Shown here one piece after another: positions 8,056 to 16,647 of a DNA stretch of 42,953 nucleotides. Both the position numbers and the translations under genes were made by a program. Origin of the DNA: an uncultured Cytophagales bacterium (GTDB lineage: Bacteria > Bacteroidota > Bacteroidia > Cytophagales > Thermonemataceae); NCBI GenBank assembly GCA_937911505.1, contig CALEMF010000123.1:1-42953 (forward strand). The letters are read 5' to 3'. A model generated the notes under the pieces. It made no database searches. It was not told the DNA's origin and was given only the letters and a program-made list of their open reading frames with translations. The stretch's first letter is position 1. Each line of letters begins with the position of its first letter.

Positions 8056-9588
8056 TTATTGATTGAGCAATTGGAACTCCGTTCTACGATTCTTAGCGCG
8101 TCCTTCCTCTGTGTTGTTAACAGCGGCAGGTTTGTCAGGGCCATTTCCTACAATCACGAAGCGAGTCGGATCAAAATTGTGCTCTTAGTCTAGGTATTCT
8201 GCTACCGCTTGGGCGCGTTTTAATGACAAGGCCTTGTTATTAGCCGCATTGCCTACATTATCTGTATTGCCTTCTATACGGATACGTGCATTAGCGAAGG
8301 CTTTGGCTAAGTCGGCTAGCTTTAAGTCAATAATATACTTAGCGTTTTCATCTAATTTGAAAGCCCCCGTTGGGAAAGTAATACTTACACTTTTAGAAGA
8401 GAAGGCTTTTGTTTTCTTTAGGTCGGCAGTTACAGGGGTAAAGGTCTTTTTCGCTTCAGCAGTATGTTCTTTACCAGCGAGACTAATATTTTTGATAAGC
8501 GAGCTATTGGAAACTGTACGCCAAGCAGGAAGATTATCGGGTGCGAGGTTGAGCTTATTGTAAACCTGTCCCATTCTTGTATAGATATCTTCTCCTTTTA
8601 CACCCTCAAAATTACCAGCAAGGTTGTAGAAATTAACGTTGTCTCCGTAGGTACAGAGCCGCGCGTTATTGATAGCATTTAGTGCGAAGCCTTCGTCTAC
8701 GTTGAGCCCTTCGGCTAGTATCTTAGCAGCTTTTTTCTTATTGGTTTCTGAGGCATTGATTTCGGCAGCGCCTTTCATCCAGCCCTCTACCAAGCTTTTA
8801 AGGGCTTCGCGGTTTTTCTCTAAGTATTCCTTCTTCACAAAGAATACATCGGCAATGATGTTAGAGGCTACTTTAGTATTTTTAAGAATGCTGGCTCCTT
8901 TTACGCTACTTACGCAATCTTCATCATCGGGACTCCATACTACCGCGGCATCTACCCTACCCGCTTTAAAGTAAGCGGCCGCATCAATGGCGTTGGGTGC
9001 TTCTACAATTTCAATGTCGTTGTAGCTAAGATCACCCGCATCGAGCAACCACAATAGAAAAGTATGAGAGGGCGTCATGGGCGCTACCGCTACTTTTTTT
9101 CCTTTCAAGTTAGCTACAGTTTTGATACCTCTGCGTGCCACAATAGCATCTCCCCCTCTCGACCAGTCAGCTTGGAAAATCACCTGCGGTTCAAACTCAG
9201 CAAAGCTGGCTACCTCGGTAGGGAAAGCGTCGATGGTAGCCCAGAGCACATCTACTTTTCCTGCTTTCCAGGCTTCTCTAGAAGACACAAAGTCATCGTT
9301 GAGGACAAACTCAACCAGTATACCGTAATCTTTATAGAAACGTGATTCTTTACTTGCTTTAAAACCTTCGTTGAAGTATTCGCCCCCTGCATAGCCTCCC
9401 CAGGTTACTACCCCTACTCTTATTACTTCGTCTTCATCACTGAATATATTGGATACATTCTCGGCTCCTTTCCCTTTAGGGGCAATGTAATCGAGTAAAC
9501 CTGTTTTATATGCACCAAACCCTACACCACCTGCTACCAGTAGTGTAATGAGTATTTTGGACAAGGGCGTCAATTTAGTTTTTGCCAT
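8056..9588 (-). pseudogene. Substrate-binding protein with OmpA domain, internal TAA
   Basis: The full frame is 510 codons plus stop. An N-terminal membrane anchor (about 9-29) is followed by a SsuA/TauA-like periplasmic binding domain (VIRVGVVTWGGYAGGEYFNE, then VANLKGKKVAVAPMTPSHTF) to about residue 350. A linker and an OmpA C-terminal-like peptidoglycan-binding domain follow (RIEGNTDNVG, LSLKRAQAVAEYLD). A TAA at 8185-8187 interrupts the domain, and the frame continues as EHNFDPTRFVIVGNGPDKP and GRAKNRRTEFQLL to a TAA at 8056-8058, ending 19 bp before the permease start. The truncated 467-residue protein would keep the binding domain and lose the second half of the OmpA fold, including the NRR motif that contacts peptidoglycan. 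It may thus be a functional binding protein without its wall tether, or fully inactive. Confidence 0.88.
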
Positions 9589-9611
9589 AGTTTATATTGT
9601 TTAAATGGATG

Positions 9612-10433
9612 TTAGAAGTCAAATAAATCGTTGTACTTATTGTCTTGTTTACTAGTTTTAGGAACAGTCGTTTGCTTTTGAAAAACGGGCTTTTTTGTTT
9701 TCTTTTCCTTGGCTACTTGTTTTTTCTGCCAACGGCGTAGTTGGAGAAAGGCATCTGCGTCGTAAGTACCAGCCTTTAAATCAAGCGCTTCGTTGAAATC
9801 GGTAACCACCTCTACCACATAGGAAAATTGTGCCGCCTCCTCTTCTGACCGGAGCAGTGCGGCGCCTTTTTGATCGGGCGTTGCTTTGAGCTGTTTATAC
9901 AGTGCTACAGCCTCTCTCCCCTGTTGTAGCAAAAATTCATACAGTGTATCAATTTCTTTAGCAAGATGCTCGTAAGTAATGGTTTGGGTAGCTTCTGATC
10001 GTTTATTGGGCTGCAGTGCCTGTAGTGCCTCAGTTTCCCCTTTTATTTCATAAATATCTATAAGGTCTTTTACATTTCGCTGATAAACCTTTAACTGATT
10101 CATTTTTTCTTCGAGGGTATGAATGAGCGCTCCTAGTTGATCGGCCAGTGAATCGGGAGGTGGCAATGCCTCTACCTGCCAAAAAAGACCTGTAATGATG
10201 CGCATATCGTTTTGAAAACCTCTCCAGAAAGCAGTTCTTATTTGATTATCAATTAGAATGTATACGATAGCACAAGTAAGTATGAAAAGTACGATGAGTC
10301 CGACGGTTGTCATCATCAAAGGGTAAAGGAAGGGGTAGATCAGATATAGAGTGACTCCCAGCAAGGCAAGGAGAAACAGCGCGGTAATTCCTTCTGGTTT
10401 TGCCCAAAACGACTTCCTTTCTTTTTTACGCAT
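9612..10433 (-). CDS. Two-TM membrane protein of the ABC/OmpA operon
   Basis: 273 residues. A basic N-terminus is followed by two membrane helices (about 14-36 and 39-61), then a long helical cytoplasmic or periplasmic part (PPPDSLADQLGALIHTLEEK onward) and a Lys-rich, disordered tail ending NKYNDLFDF. I do not recognise a catalytic motif. The layout (two N-terminal TMs plus an alpha-helical domain) recalls XpaC-type proteins found beside TelA-like genes, but this is a weak analogy. It overlaps the upstream coiled-coil gene by 8 bp and ends 23 bp before the binding protein, so the products likely work together in the envelope. Confidence 0.7.
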   Translation of the reverse strand: MRKKERKSFWAKPEGITALFLLALLGVTLYLIYPFLYPLMMTTVGLIVLFILTCAIVYILIDNQIRTAFWRGFQNDMRIITGLFWQVEALPPPDSLADQLGALIHTLEEKMNQLKVYQRNVKDLIDIYEIKGETEALQALQPNKRSEATQTITYEHLAKEIDTLYEFLLQQGREAVALYKQLKATPDQKGAALLRSEEEAAQFSYVVEVVTDFNEALDLKAGTYDADAFLQLRRWQKKQVAKEKKTKKPVFQKQTTVPKTSKQDNKYNDLFDF

Positions 10434-11178
10434 CGTTGGTATCGTCTACTTGATTCGTCTGCTCGTCTGTTGTATCGCTCGGACTTTGTAGGTACTGGGT
10501 CATTTTGTTTATATCCTGATCGATTTGTCGGACGATAGAGGCGTAGGTTTCTTCAAAGTTTTTCTTGGTGATTTCTATTTTCCCTTGCGCTTCAGTTAAA
10601 TACTGTTTGATCTCTATACTCTCTTGTTGTGCCAGCGCAATTTCTTCTGTAAGTCGCTTGATTTCCTCAGTCTTTGCATGTATTAAGCTTTTTATTTCTT
10701 CAAGGGCTTGTTGCTTACTTTCTTCGTGTGTGCTGGTTTGCCCTTGTAAAGCCTCCTCAAACTTTTCCTTTTCAATCTTAAGGACACCCTTGTAGTACTG
10801 TGTACTTTCTACCAACCCTTGGAAGGTAAGTCCTGAGCGCTTGGAGTTCGTTTTAAAGATTGTAAGGTATTTATTTTTTTCATCTACAGGAAGTTCTTCT
10901 ATCGCCAAGAGGGCATCTTTAAAATCCATGTAATCGAACTCTTCTCGGTTATTACTAGCCAAAGCTTCCATCAGAGAGTCGAAAATTTTGGCATCTACAA
11001 TACCAGCCATATCTACCTGCGGCTCATTGGATGTCTCCTCTGCGTAGTTTACAGTCGTTTCAGCAGCTTCGTGATCGGGAGGTGTGATAGTAGTAGAGGT
11101 CTCAGTATATTGTTCCTGCTCTGGTTCTTGAGGGACTTCTTCAATAAATAAATGCTTAACACTCTTTATAAAACTCAT
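10426..11178 (-). CDS. Coiled-coil protein heading the ABC/OmpA operon
   Basis: 250 residues without a signal peptide. There is an acidic, Thr-rich N-terminal stretch (about 15-55), then a conserved-looking helical module (DAKIFDSLMEALASNNREEF, DYMDFKDALLAIEELPVDEK), and a long coiled coil (about 120-230, rich in E, K and Q heptads) ending QDINKMTQYLQ. Similar soluble coiled-coil proteins appear in Bacteroidota next to OmpA-type ABC binding proteins, as far as I recall, with no assigned function. The architecture is compatible with a PspA-like or TelA-adjacent membrane-stress partner, which is inference only. It is the first gene of the leftward operon. Confidence 0.7.
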   Translation of the reverse strand: MSFIKSVKHLFIEEVPQEPEQEQYTETSTTITPPDHEAAETTVNYAEETSNEPQVDMAGIVDAKIFDSLMEALASNNREEFDYMDFKDALLAIEELPVDEKNKYLTIFKTNSKRSGLTFQGLVESTQYYKGVLKIEKEKFEEALQGQTSTHEESKQQALEEIKSLIHAKTEEIKRLTEEIALAQQESIEIKQYLTEAQGKIEITKKNFEETYASIVRQIDQDINKMTQYLQSPSDTTDEQTNQVDDTNDA

Positions 11179-11375
11179 TTTCGAAAGTAGTTTTCAATTA
11201 TGCGATACCTTACAAATATATCAATAATGTTCAAAACTAGCAGTAAGCTTTCATAAGTTTTTGTACGTTGAAACAAAATAAATCCTGCGATTATCTGGTA
11301 TTAATAGGCGACATTTGATATATTCACCTGATACAATCTTTCTTTCAATTAGACATAAAAAAGTCATTCTTTGTA

Positions 11376-12233
11376 ATGGAACAGACTAATTACTTACCAC
11401 AACTTACAAAACAAGTTACTGATTTTCTCGCCCAACACCCCAAGGCTTATGCGCCTTGTGTTGAAGCCCTCAAAGCGCTGGTTGCTAATGAATTTAAAGC
11501 ACTCTCCTTGGCCACTAACCCCATTACGGCGCAAGTGGAGCAGTTGAGTAATGGACAGTTGGCGTTTATCATCATCGAATACGCTGGGTTCTCGCAACAG
11601 GCGATTCACTTTTTGTTAGATGCCATGATACGCACCCACGATTGGCCTAAGCTTTACGAAGAAATTCAAGAAAATATTGAAGAAGAAAAAGGAAAAGAAA
11701 CAGAGGGGATTCCGCATTTAGAAATGATGCGACAAGGCTATAAAATTGACCTTGGGCTAGATACAGACATAGAAGATGTGGTGTACTCTGCTGTGACGTA
11801 TGCCTTCTTGAAGAAAATGAGAAGGATATTTAACCATAACGATAACGCTTTCTTGGCGGGTGCCTTGCTGGCTTTGGAAGGTACTGCTATTCAGGAGTTC
11901 CACATATTAGACAAAATGGTAAAGACTTACGACGAACGCAAAGGAAATGGCTTGGTAAATGCGCCTAATATCACCTTGACGAACTTATACATTGATGGAC
12001 ACAAAGATTTTGAAATAGAACACGAGGCGCATCTTTTTGAAGCCGTAAAACCGTACATTCAAGAAGATAACGTTCATAAGATGGTAAGAGGCTACCTCAA
12101 TGTGGCTATTACGATGAATGTATGGTGGGAACAGCTCTATGCAGAGTCGTATCGTAAGAATATTTACGAATTACTTGCTTTCAAAGACGTGGCTTGGTAC
12201 CAAGTAAGTCAAACATTGCTTAAAGATGCATAA
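11376..12233 (+). CDS. Heme-oxygenase-like diiron protein candidate
   Basis: 285 residues, all-helical by appearance. Candidate metal ligands are spaced as in heme-oxygenase-like diiron oxidases/oxygenases (HDO, SznF/UndA type): Glu104 to His114 (10 apart, EEKGKETEGIPH), a central Glu168 or Glu174 in the helix ALEGTAIQEFHIL, and a C-terminal H-x3-E-x2-H set, His209, Glu213, His216 (DGHKDFEIEH). The IIEYAGFSQQAIHFLLDAMI segment and overall length resemble DUF3865-type proteins. The reaction is unknown; HDO proteins modify amino acids, fatty acids or small metabolites with O2. It is followed after 14 bp by a TPR membrane protein, likely one operon. The metal-ligand reading is mine and rests on spacing, not alignment. 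Confidence 0.65.
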   Translation: MEQTNYLPQLTKQVTDFLAQHPKAYAPCVEALKALVANEFKALSLATNPITAQVEQLSNGQLAFIIIEYAGFSQQAIHFLLDAMIRTHDWPKLYEEIQENIEEEKGKETEGIPHLEMMRQGYKIDLGLDTDIEDVVYSAVTYAFLKKMRRIFNHNDNAFLAGALLALEGTAIQEFHILDKMVKTYDERKGNGLVNAPNITLTNLYIDGHKDFEIEHEAHLFEAVKPYIQEDNVHKMVRGYLNVAITMNVWWEQLYAESYRKNIYELLAFKDVAWYQVSQTLLKDA

Positions 12234-12247
12234 ATCGTTTTAAAAAC

Positions 12248-13375
12248 ATGGACTACTCGAATAAGGTGTCACAGGCCTACATTCAGAAATTACTGAACAT
12301 ACAAAAGCTTAACTTAGAAAAGCCGCTTAGTGAAGAAGAGATGAAAGAAGTTGCTTTTGGCTTGGGCATGAGCGAAGAAGAGTGGCAAGCAGTACAAGCT
12401 TCCTTTCAGTCGCACCTCGACAAGGGAGAAGGCTATCTACGCTATGAAAACTGGGAAGATGCCATCGTAGAACTGGAGCAGGCTGTTATTATCAACCCAC
12501 ATCATGTAGGCGCCATGAACTTACTGGCGCAAGGCTACTTGGTACGCTGGCAGAAAGAAGGGAATGTGGAAGATGCACTCAAGGCGCACTATCTTTCTAG
12601 AAGGTGCTTAGACATTGATGCCAAACACGATGCTTCGCTGAGAATGATTACACTTTTAAGGTCTTTCCCTGATTTCAATAAAGCCCTTGATGAGAAAGAA
12701 AATCCTGCTATAGAACGTCCTAACAAGGTGGTCAATAATCAAACGATGCCTTACATTATTGGCGGCGCTTTGGCCTTGCTGATCATTGTTTGGATTGCCT
12801 CTTCTAGCCTTTTTGAGCGTAACAAAGGAGATAGTGCACGCGAAAGTATTAGCCTCTATGAGACGGAGAAAACGGACGAGCAACGAAGCGAAGAGACCTA
12901 TGAGTTCAATATGCCTGATACGGAACTTACTTCTGCAGAAGATTACCTCCAAGCAGGGTTGCGGCGAGCAGAAGCGGGCGATGACGGAGGCGCCTTGGAG
13001 GCATTTAACCAAGCTATTAAACTGAATGGTAACTTAAGCGCTGCGTATTTTAACAGAGGAAATTTACAGTTTAAGCTCAATTATTACCAAGCTGCCATTG
13101 CCGACTTTGAAAAAACGATCAATCTAGATGCTAACAATGAAGCGGCCTACTACAACATGGGGCTTGCCAAGTATGCCATTGAAGACTTTGAAGGAGCAAT
13201 AGAAGATTATACCCGAGCCATACAGCTAGATGCGAATAATGCAGAAGCCTACCTGAATCGGGGCAATGCTTACTACCAAAATGATGCGCTGGAACAGGCA
13301 TGTGACGATTGGACGATGGCCATGGACTTAGGTAGCTCACAAGCCTTTCAGAATAGCCAACAACTTTGCAATTGA
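12248..13375 (+). CDS. TPR protein with one membrane helix
   Basis: 375 residues: an N-terminal cytosolic helical part with a partial TPR (GYLRYENWEDAIVELEQAVI), a single membrane helix at about 172-192 (MPYIIGGALALLIIVWIASS), an acidic linker, then three or four TPR units (AEAGDDGGALEAFNQAIKLN, FNRGNLQFKLNYYQAAIADF, YYNMGLAKYAIEDFEGAIED, YLNRGNAYYQNDALEQACDD). TPRs bind partner proteins, and the second set should face the periplasm. It follows the diiron candidate by 14 bp; they may form a two-protein unit. No enzymatic motif is present. Confidence 0.8.
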   Translation: MDYSNKVSQAYIQKLLNIQKLNLEKPLSEEEMKEVAFGLGMSEEEWQAVQASFQSHLDKGEGYLRYENWEDAIVELEQAVIINPHHVGAMNLLAQGYLVRWQKEGNVEDALKAHYLSRRCLDIDAKHDASLRMITLLRSFPDFNKALDEKENPAIERPNKVVNNQTMPYIIGGALALLIIVWIASSSLFERNKGDSARESISLYETEKTDEQRSEETYEFNMPDTELTSAEDYLQAGLRRAEAGDDGGALEAFNQAIKLNGNLSAAYFNRGNLQFKLNYYQAAIADFEKTINLDANNEAAYYNMGLAKYAIEDFEGAIEDYTRAIQLDANNAEAYLNRGNAYYQNDALEQACDDWTMAMDLGSSQAFQNSQQLCN

Positions 13376-13502
13376 CCCAAAAGAGGCTATCTTAAGTCTT
13401 CCAGTTGCTAAGTAAACCACTATTTTTTACCATCTTTGGTGGTATTTTGCTAGTTTTATCTTTTTATAAAAATATTTTAGTTTTAATACTGTATCATTCT
13501 TC

Positions 13503-15929
13503 ATGAAAGTTTCTTACAATTGGCTCAAGCAACTAATCGATTTCACACAATCTCCTAAAGAAATAAGTGATATACTCACCCAAGCAGGGCTGGAAGTAGA
13601 GAGCCTCGTGCCTATTCATTTGATAGACGGCAAACCGCTACAAGGTACTTGGGAAGGACTTGTAATAGGAGAAGTACTTACCTGTGAAGCCCACCCTAAC
13701 GCCGATAGACTTCGTAAAACTACGGTAGATATTGGTAATCAGGTGGTACCTATTGTTTGTGGCGCGCCCAATGTGGCCCAAGGACAGAAAGTGATTGTCG
13801 CTACCGTAGGAGCTACACTCCACCCCACCACTGGAGAGTCTTTTAAAATTAAAAAAGCTAAAATAAGAGGAGAAGTTTCAGAAGGGATGATTTGTGCCGA
13901 AGACGAGATTGGCTTGGGAGAAGCCCACGAGGGAATTATGGTACTCACCACCGACTTACCCAACGGTACACCCGCACTTGACTATTTTTCTGTCGAACAC
14001 GACCATACCATCGAAATCGGCCTAACACCCAACCGGGTTGATGCGGCCTCTCACTTGGGTGTGGCAAGAGACTTAAAGGTATTGCTCAAAAAGGACATTC
14101 AACGTCCTTCTGTAGAAGACTTCAAAGCACAAGATTCTTCCGAAAAAATCACCATTAAGATAGAAAACCCAACGGCTTGTCCACGTTATGCAGGCGTAGT
14201 CATTAGTGGTGTAAAAGTAGCCCCCTCTCCTACTTGGCTGAAGAACCGCTTGGTGGCGATCGGGCTTACCCCTATAAACAACCTTGTAGACATTACCAAC
14301 TACGTTTTACACGAGCTAGGACAACCCCTTCACGCCTTCGATGCTGACCAAATTAAGGGAGAACAGGTGATTATTAAAACGCTTCCAGAAGGAACTGTTT
14401 TCCAGACTTTGGATGAAGTAGAACGCAAGCTGAGTGCCGACGATCTGATGATTTGTAATGCCGAAGAAGGTATGTGTATTGCAGGCGTGTTTGGTGGGCT
14501 ACGATCGGGAATTTCGGAAAATACTACACGTGTGTTCCTAGAAAGTGCTTATTTCTCTCCTGACTCTATTCGGAAAACTTCCCAACGCCACGGGCTTAAA
14601 ACAGATGCTGCTTTTCGCTTTGAGCGCGGCGCCGACCCTGATATGGCCTTGTACGCCTTGAAAAGAGCAGCCTTATTGATGCAAGAGATCGCAGGTGGTA
14701 CTATTGCCTCTGCCATTACAGATATTTATCCCCAGCCGATTGCCCCTTTCTCGTTTCGTGTTACTTATAGAAATATTGATCGTCTTATCGGTAAAAAGCT
14801 GGAGCGTTCCTTTATTAAAGAAACCCTTGAAGGCTTGGAAATCACCCTACAAGAAGAAACAGCAGAGGGCTTTCAGGTCAGTGTGCCTCCTTACAGAGTA
14901 GATGTACAGCGAGAGGTAGACATCATTGAGGAGTTGCTTCGCCTACACGGGTACAATAACATTGCTTTCCCCGCTACCTTAAGCGCCTCCTACATTGCTA
15001 ATTTCCCTAAGGTGGATCCGCATATCCTTCAAAATAAGGTGACGGATTTGTTAGCGGCCAAAGGGCTTTCGGAGATCGTTACCAACTCATTAACCAAACC
15101 GCTTTATGCCACCCAACTTAAGCATTTGGAAGAGAAAGACAATGTGGTTATCCTCAATAAATTGAGTGAAGAGCTAGAAGTTTTACGGCAATCGCTCATT
15201 CCTAGTGGCTTAGAGGTAATGCTTTATAACCTCAACCGTCAGCAAAAAGATTTACAGCTCTTTGAGTTTGGGAAGGTATACCGTAAGGTTGACCAAAAGT
15301 ACCTTGAGGAAAGAAAAATTGGTTTATTCTTCTCGGGTAATCAGGCAGCCGAGTCTTGGTTACAAGCTGCGCAGCCTGTAGACTTCCACTATGTAGCAGG
15401 CATTGTACAGCAAGTGTTTGATTCTCTGCGGCTCTCTCCTAAAACACATCAAGAAGCGTCTAAAGAGGTATTTACGTACGGTCTACAGTATGCCTTAGGG
15501 AAAGATGTTGTGGCACAAATAGGCTTATTGCTAAGCCATATTACCAAGATGATAGGGATTAAGCAGGCCGTTTTTTATGCAGAACTTAACTGGGAAACAC
15601 TTTTGGCGCATTATCAGCACGAGTTGACTTATGAAGACCTGCCTAAATATCCAGAAGTAAGAAGAGATCTCTCGTTGATTTTAGCCCGTACCGTTTCGTT
15701 TGAAGACATACAACGAGCAGCTTACCAGATCGCTCCTAAACTTTTGAAGGATATAAACGTGTTTAGTGTATATGAAGGAGAAAATATCGGAGAAGGCAAG
15801 AAGTCGTATGCGATTAGCTTTATTTTGCAAGACGAGCGCCAAACCCTTACCGATAAAGTGATTGATAAAACCATGCGTAAGCTGATTGATCGTTTCAGGG
15901 AATCGTTTGAGGCGATTATCAGAGAGTAA
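13503..15929 (+). CDS. pheT: Phenylalanyl-tRNA synthetase beta subunit
   Basis: 808 residues, the normal length for bacterial PheT. The order is an N-terminal start MKVSYNWLKQLIDF, an OB-fold tRNA-binding domain (about 40-155, with CEAHPNADRLRKTTVDIG and VVPIVCGAPNVAQGQKVIVA), the B3/B4 editing domain, the B5 domain, the catalytic-like core (TNSLTKP, LFEFGKVYR) and a C-terminal ferredoxin-fold anticodon-binding domain beginning YPEVRRDLSLIL. With the alpha subunit PheS (not in this window) it charges tRNA-Phe. It starts the cluster pheT - coiled coil - zapA - rny, a gene order I associate with Bacteroidota. No disruption seen. Confidence 0.98.
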   Translation: MKVSYNWLKQLIDFTQSPKEISDILTQAGLEVESLVPIHLIDGKPLQGTWEGLVIGEVLTCEAHPNADRLRKTTVDIGNQVVPIVCGAPNVAQGQKVIVATVGATLHPTTGESFKIKKAKIRGEVSEGMICAEDEIGLGEAHEGIMVLTTDLPNGTPALDYFSVEHDHTIEIGLTPNRVDAASHLGVARDLKVLLKKDIQRPSVEDFKAQDSSEKITIKIENPTACPRYAGVVISGVKVAPSPTWLKNRLVAIGLTPINNLVDITNYVLHELGQPLHAFDADQIKGEQVIIKTLPEGTVFQTLDEVERKLSADDLMICNAEEGMCIAGVFGGLRSGISENTTRVFLESAYFSPDSIRKTSQRHGLKTDAAFRFERGADPDMALYALKRAALLMQEIAGGTIASAITDIYPQPIAPFSFRVTYRNIDRLIGKKLERSFIKETLEGLEITLQEETAEGFQVSVPPYRVDVQREVDIIEELLRLHGYNNIAFPATLSASYIANFPKVDPHILQNKVTDLLAAKGLSEIVTNSLTKPLYATQLKHLEEKDNVVILNKLSEELEVLRQSLIPSGLEVMLYNLNRQQKDLQLFEFGKVYRKVDQKYLEERKIGLFFSGNQAAESWLQAAQPVDFHYVAGIVQQVFDSLRLSPKTHQEASKEVFTYGLQYALGKDVVAQIGLLLSHITKMIGIKQAVFYAELNWETLLAHYQHELTYEDLPKYPEVRRDLSLILARTVSFEDIQRAAYQIAPKLLKDINVFSVYEGENIGEGKKSYAISFILQDERQTLTDKVIDKTMRKLIDRFRESFEAIIRE

Positions 15930-15960
15930 GCTTCTTTTATACAGACCTAGCAAAGCGCCT

Positions 15961-16257
15961 ATGCAACAACAAGCACTCATAGAAAAATTGGAACGTCTAG
16001 AAAATAAAGTACAGTTTCTTGTAGAGAAATATGTGCACTTAAAGAAAGAGTTAGCCATCGCTATTGGCGAAAATAGCCAACTGAAAGAACTGGTAAAAAA
16101 GCAAAATGCGCAAATAAATAATTTTCAAAATCAATATAAAATTAGTAAAATTGTAGCTTCGATAGCACCAGATGCTGAAAATGCAGAGGAATTGAAAGAG
16201 AAAATAGATGAATATATTGTCGAGATACAGAAGTGTATCGATTATTTAAGTAAATAG
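15961..16257 (+). CDS. ZapB-like small coiled-coil protein
   Basis: 98 residues from ATG 15961 (MQQQALIEKLERLENKVQFL). The open frame extends upstream to 15886 but that part overlaps the end of pheT and lacks character. The protein is almost one continuous coiled coil with leucine/isoleucine heptads, ending in a short acidic domain (DAENAEELKEKIDEYIVEIQ). Its size, structure and position directly before zapA suggest a ZapB-like Z-ring-associated role, but Bacteroidota homologs are mostly unnamed. It is 31 bp after pheT and 33 bp before zapA. Confidence 0.8.
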   Translation: MQQQALIEKLERLENKVQFLVEKYVHLKKELAIAIGENSQLKELVKKQNAQINNFQNQYKISKIVASIAPDAENAEELKEKIDEYIVEIQKCIDYLSK

Positions 16258-16290
16258 TTTTTTATACCCATACATTTAGTATTGTTTTTT

Positions 16291-16578
16291 ATGGCTCAGC
16301 TATTACCTATTAAGATAAAAATTGCCGATAGGGAATACCCTATGGAAGTAGAAGTGGAAGAAGAAGCAGCCATAAGAGCTAATGGAAAGTGGATCAATCA
16401 GCAATTAAAGAAGTATAGAGAGGCTTATAGCATTGACGACAAGCAAGATTTACTCTCTATTTATGCGATTGATTGCACTATGCAAAAGACAATTGTAGAA
16501 AAAGAAAAGAGCCATATTACGCAAGTCGTAGAAGATAAGATGCAGCAGCTAGAGCGTCTTATCGATTCAGTATTATAG
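16291..16578 (+). CDS. zapA: Cell-division protein ZapA
   Basis: 95 residues from ATG 16291 (MAQLLPIKIKIADREYPMEV). The upstream TTG at 16282 would add only MFF and is rejected. The N-terminal beta-strand part IKIKIADREYPMEVE and the following helical dimer/tetramer stretch with a coiled tail (KSHITQVVEDKMQQLERLI) match the short ZapA family. ZapA bundles FtsZ filaments at the division ring in the cytoplasm. It lies between the coiled-coil gene and rny. Confidence 0.85.
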   Translation: MAQLLPIKIKIADREYPMEVEVEEEAAIRANGKWINQQLKKYREAYSIDDKQDLLSIYAIDCTMQKTIVEKEKSHITQVVEDKMQQLERLIDSVL

Positions 16579-16647
16579 TTCTTTCCCAACTCTTTCCTTT
16601 CCCCATTAAAGCGGTTGTTGCTGTAGTTTTCACTTAACAACACAAAA

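Noticed and set aside
16579..16647. 6S RNA next to zapA
   Set aside because: Only 69 bases are available and no long bulged hairpin is visible.
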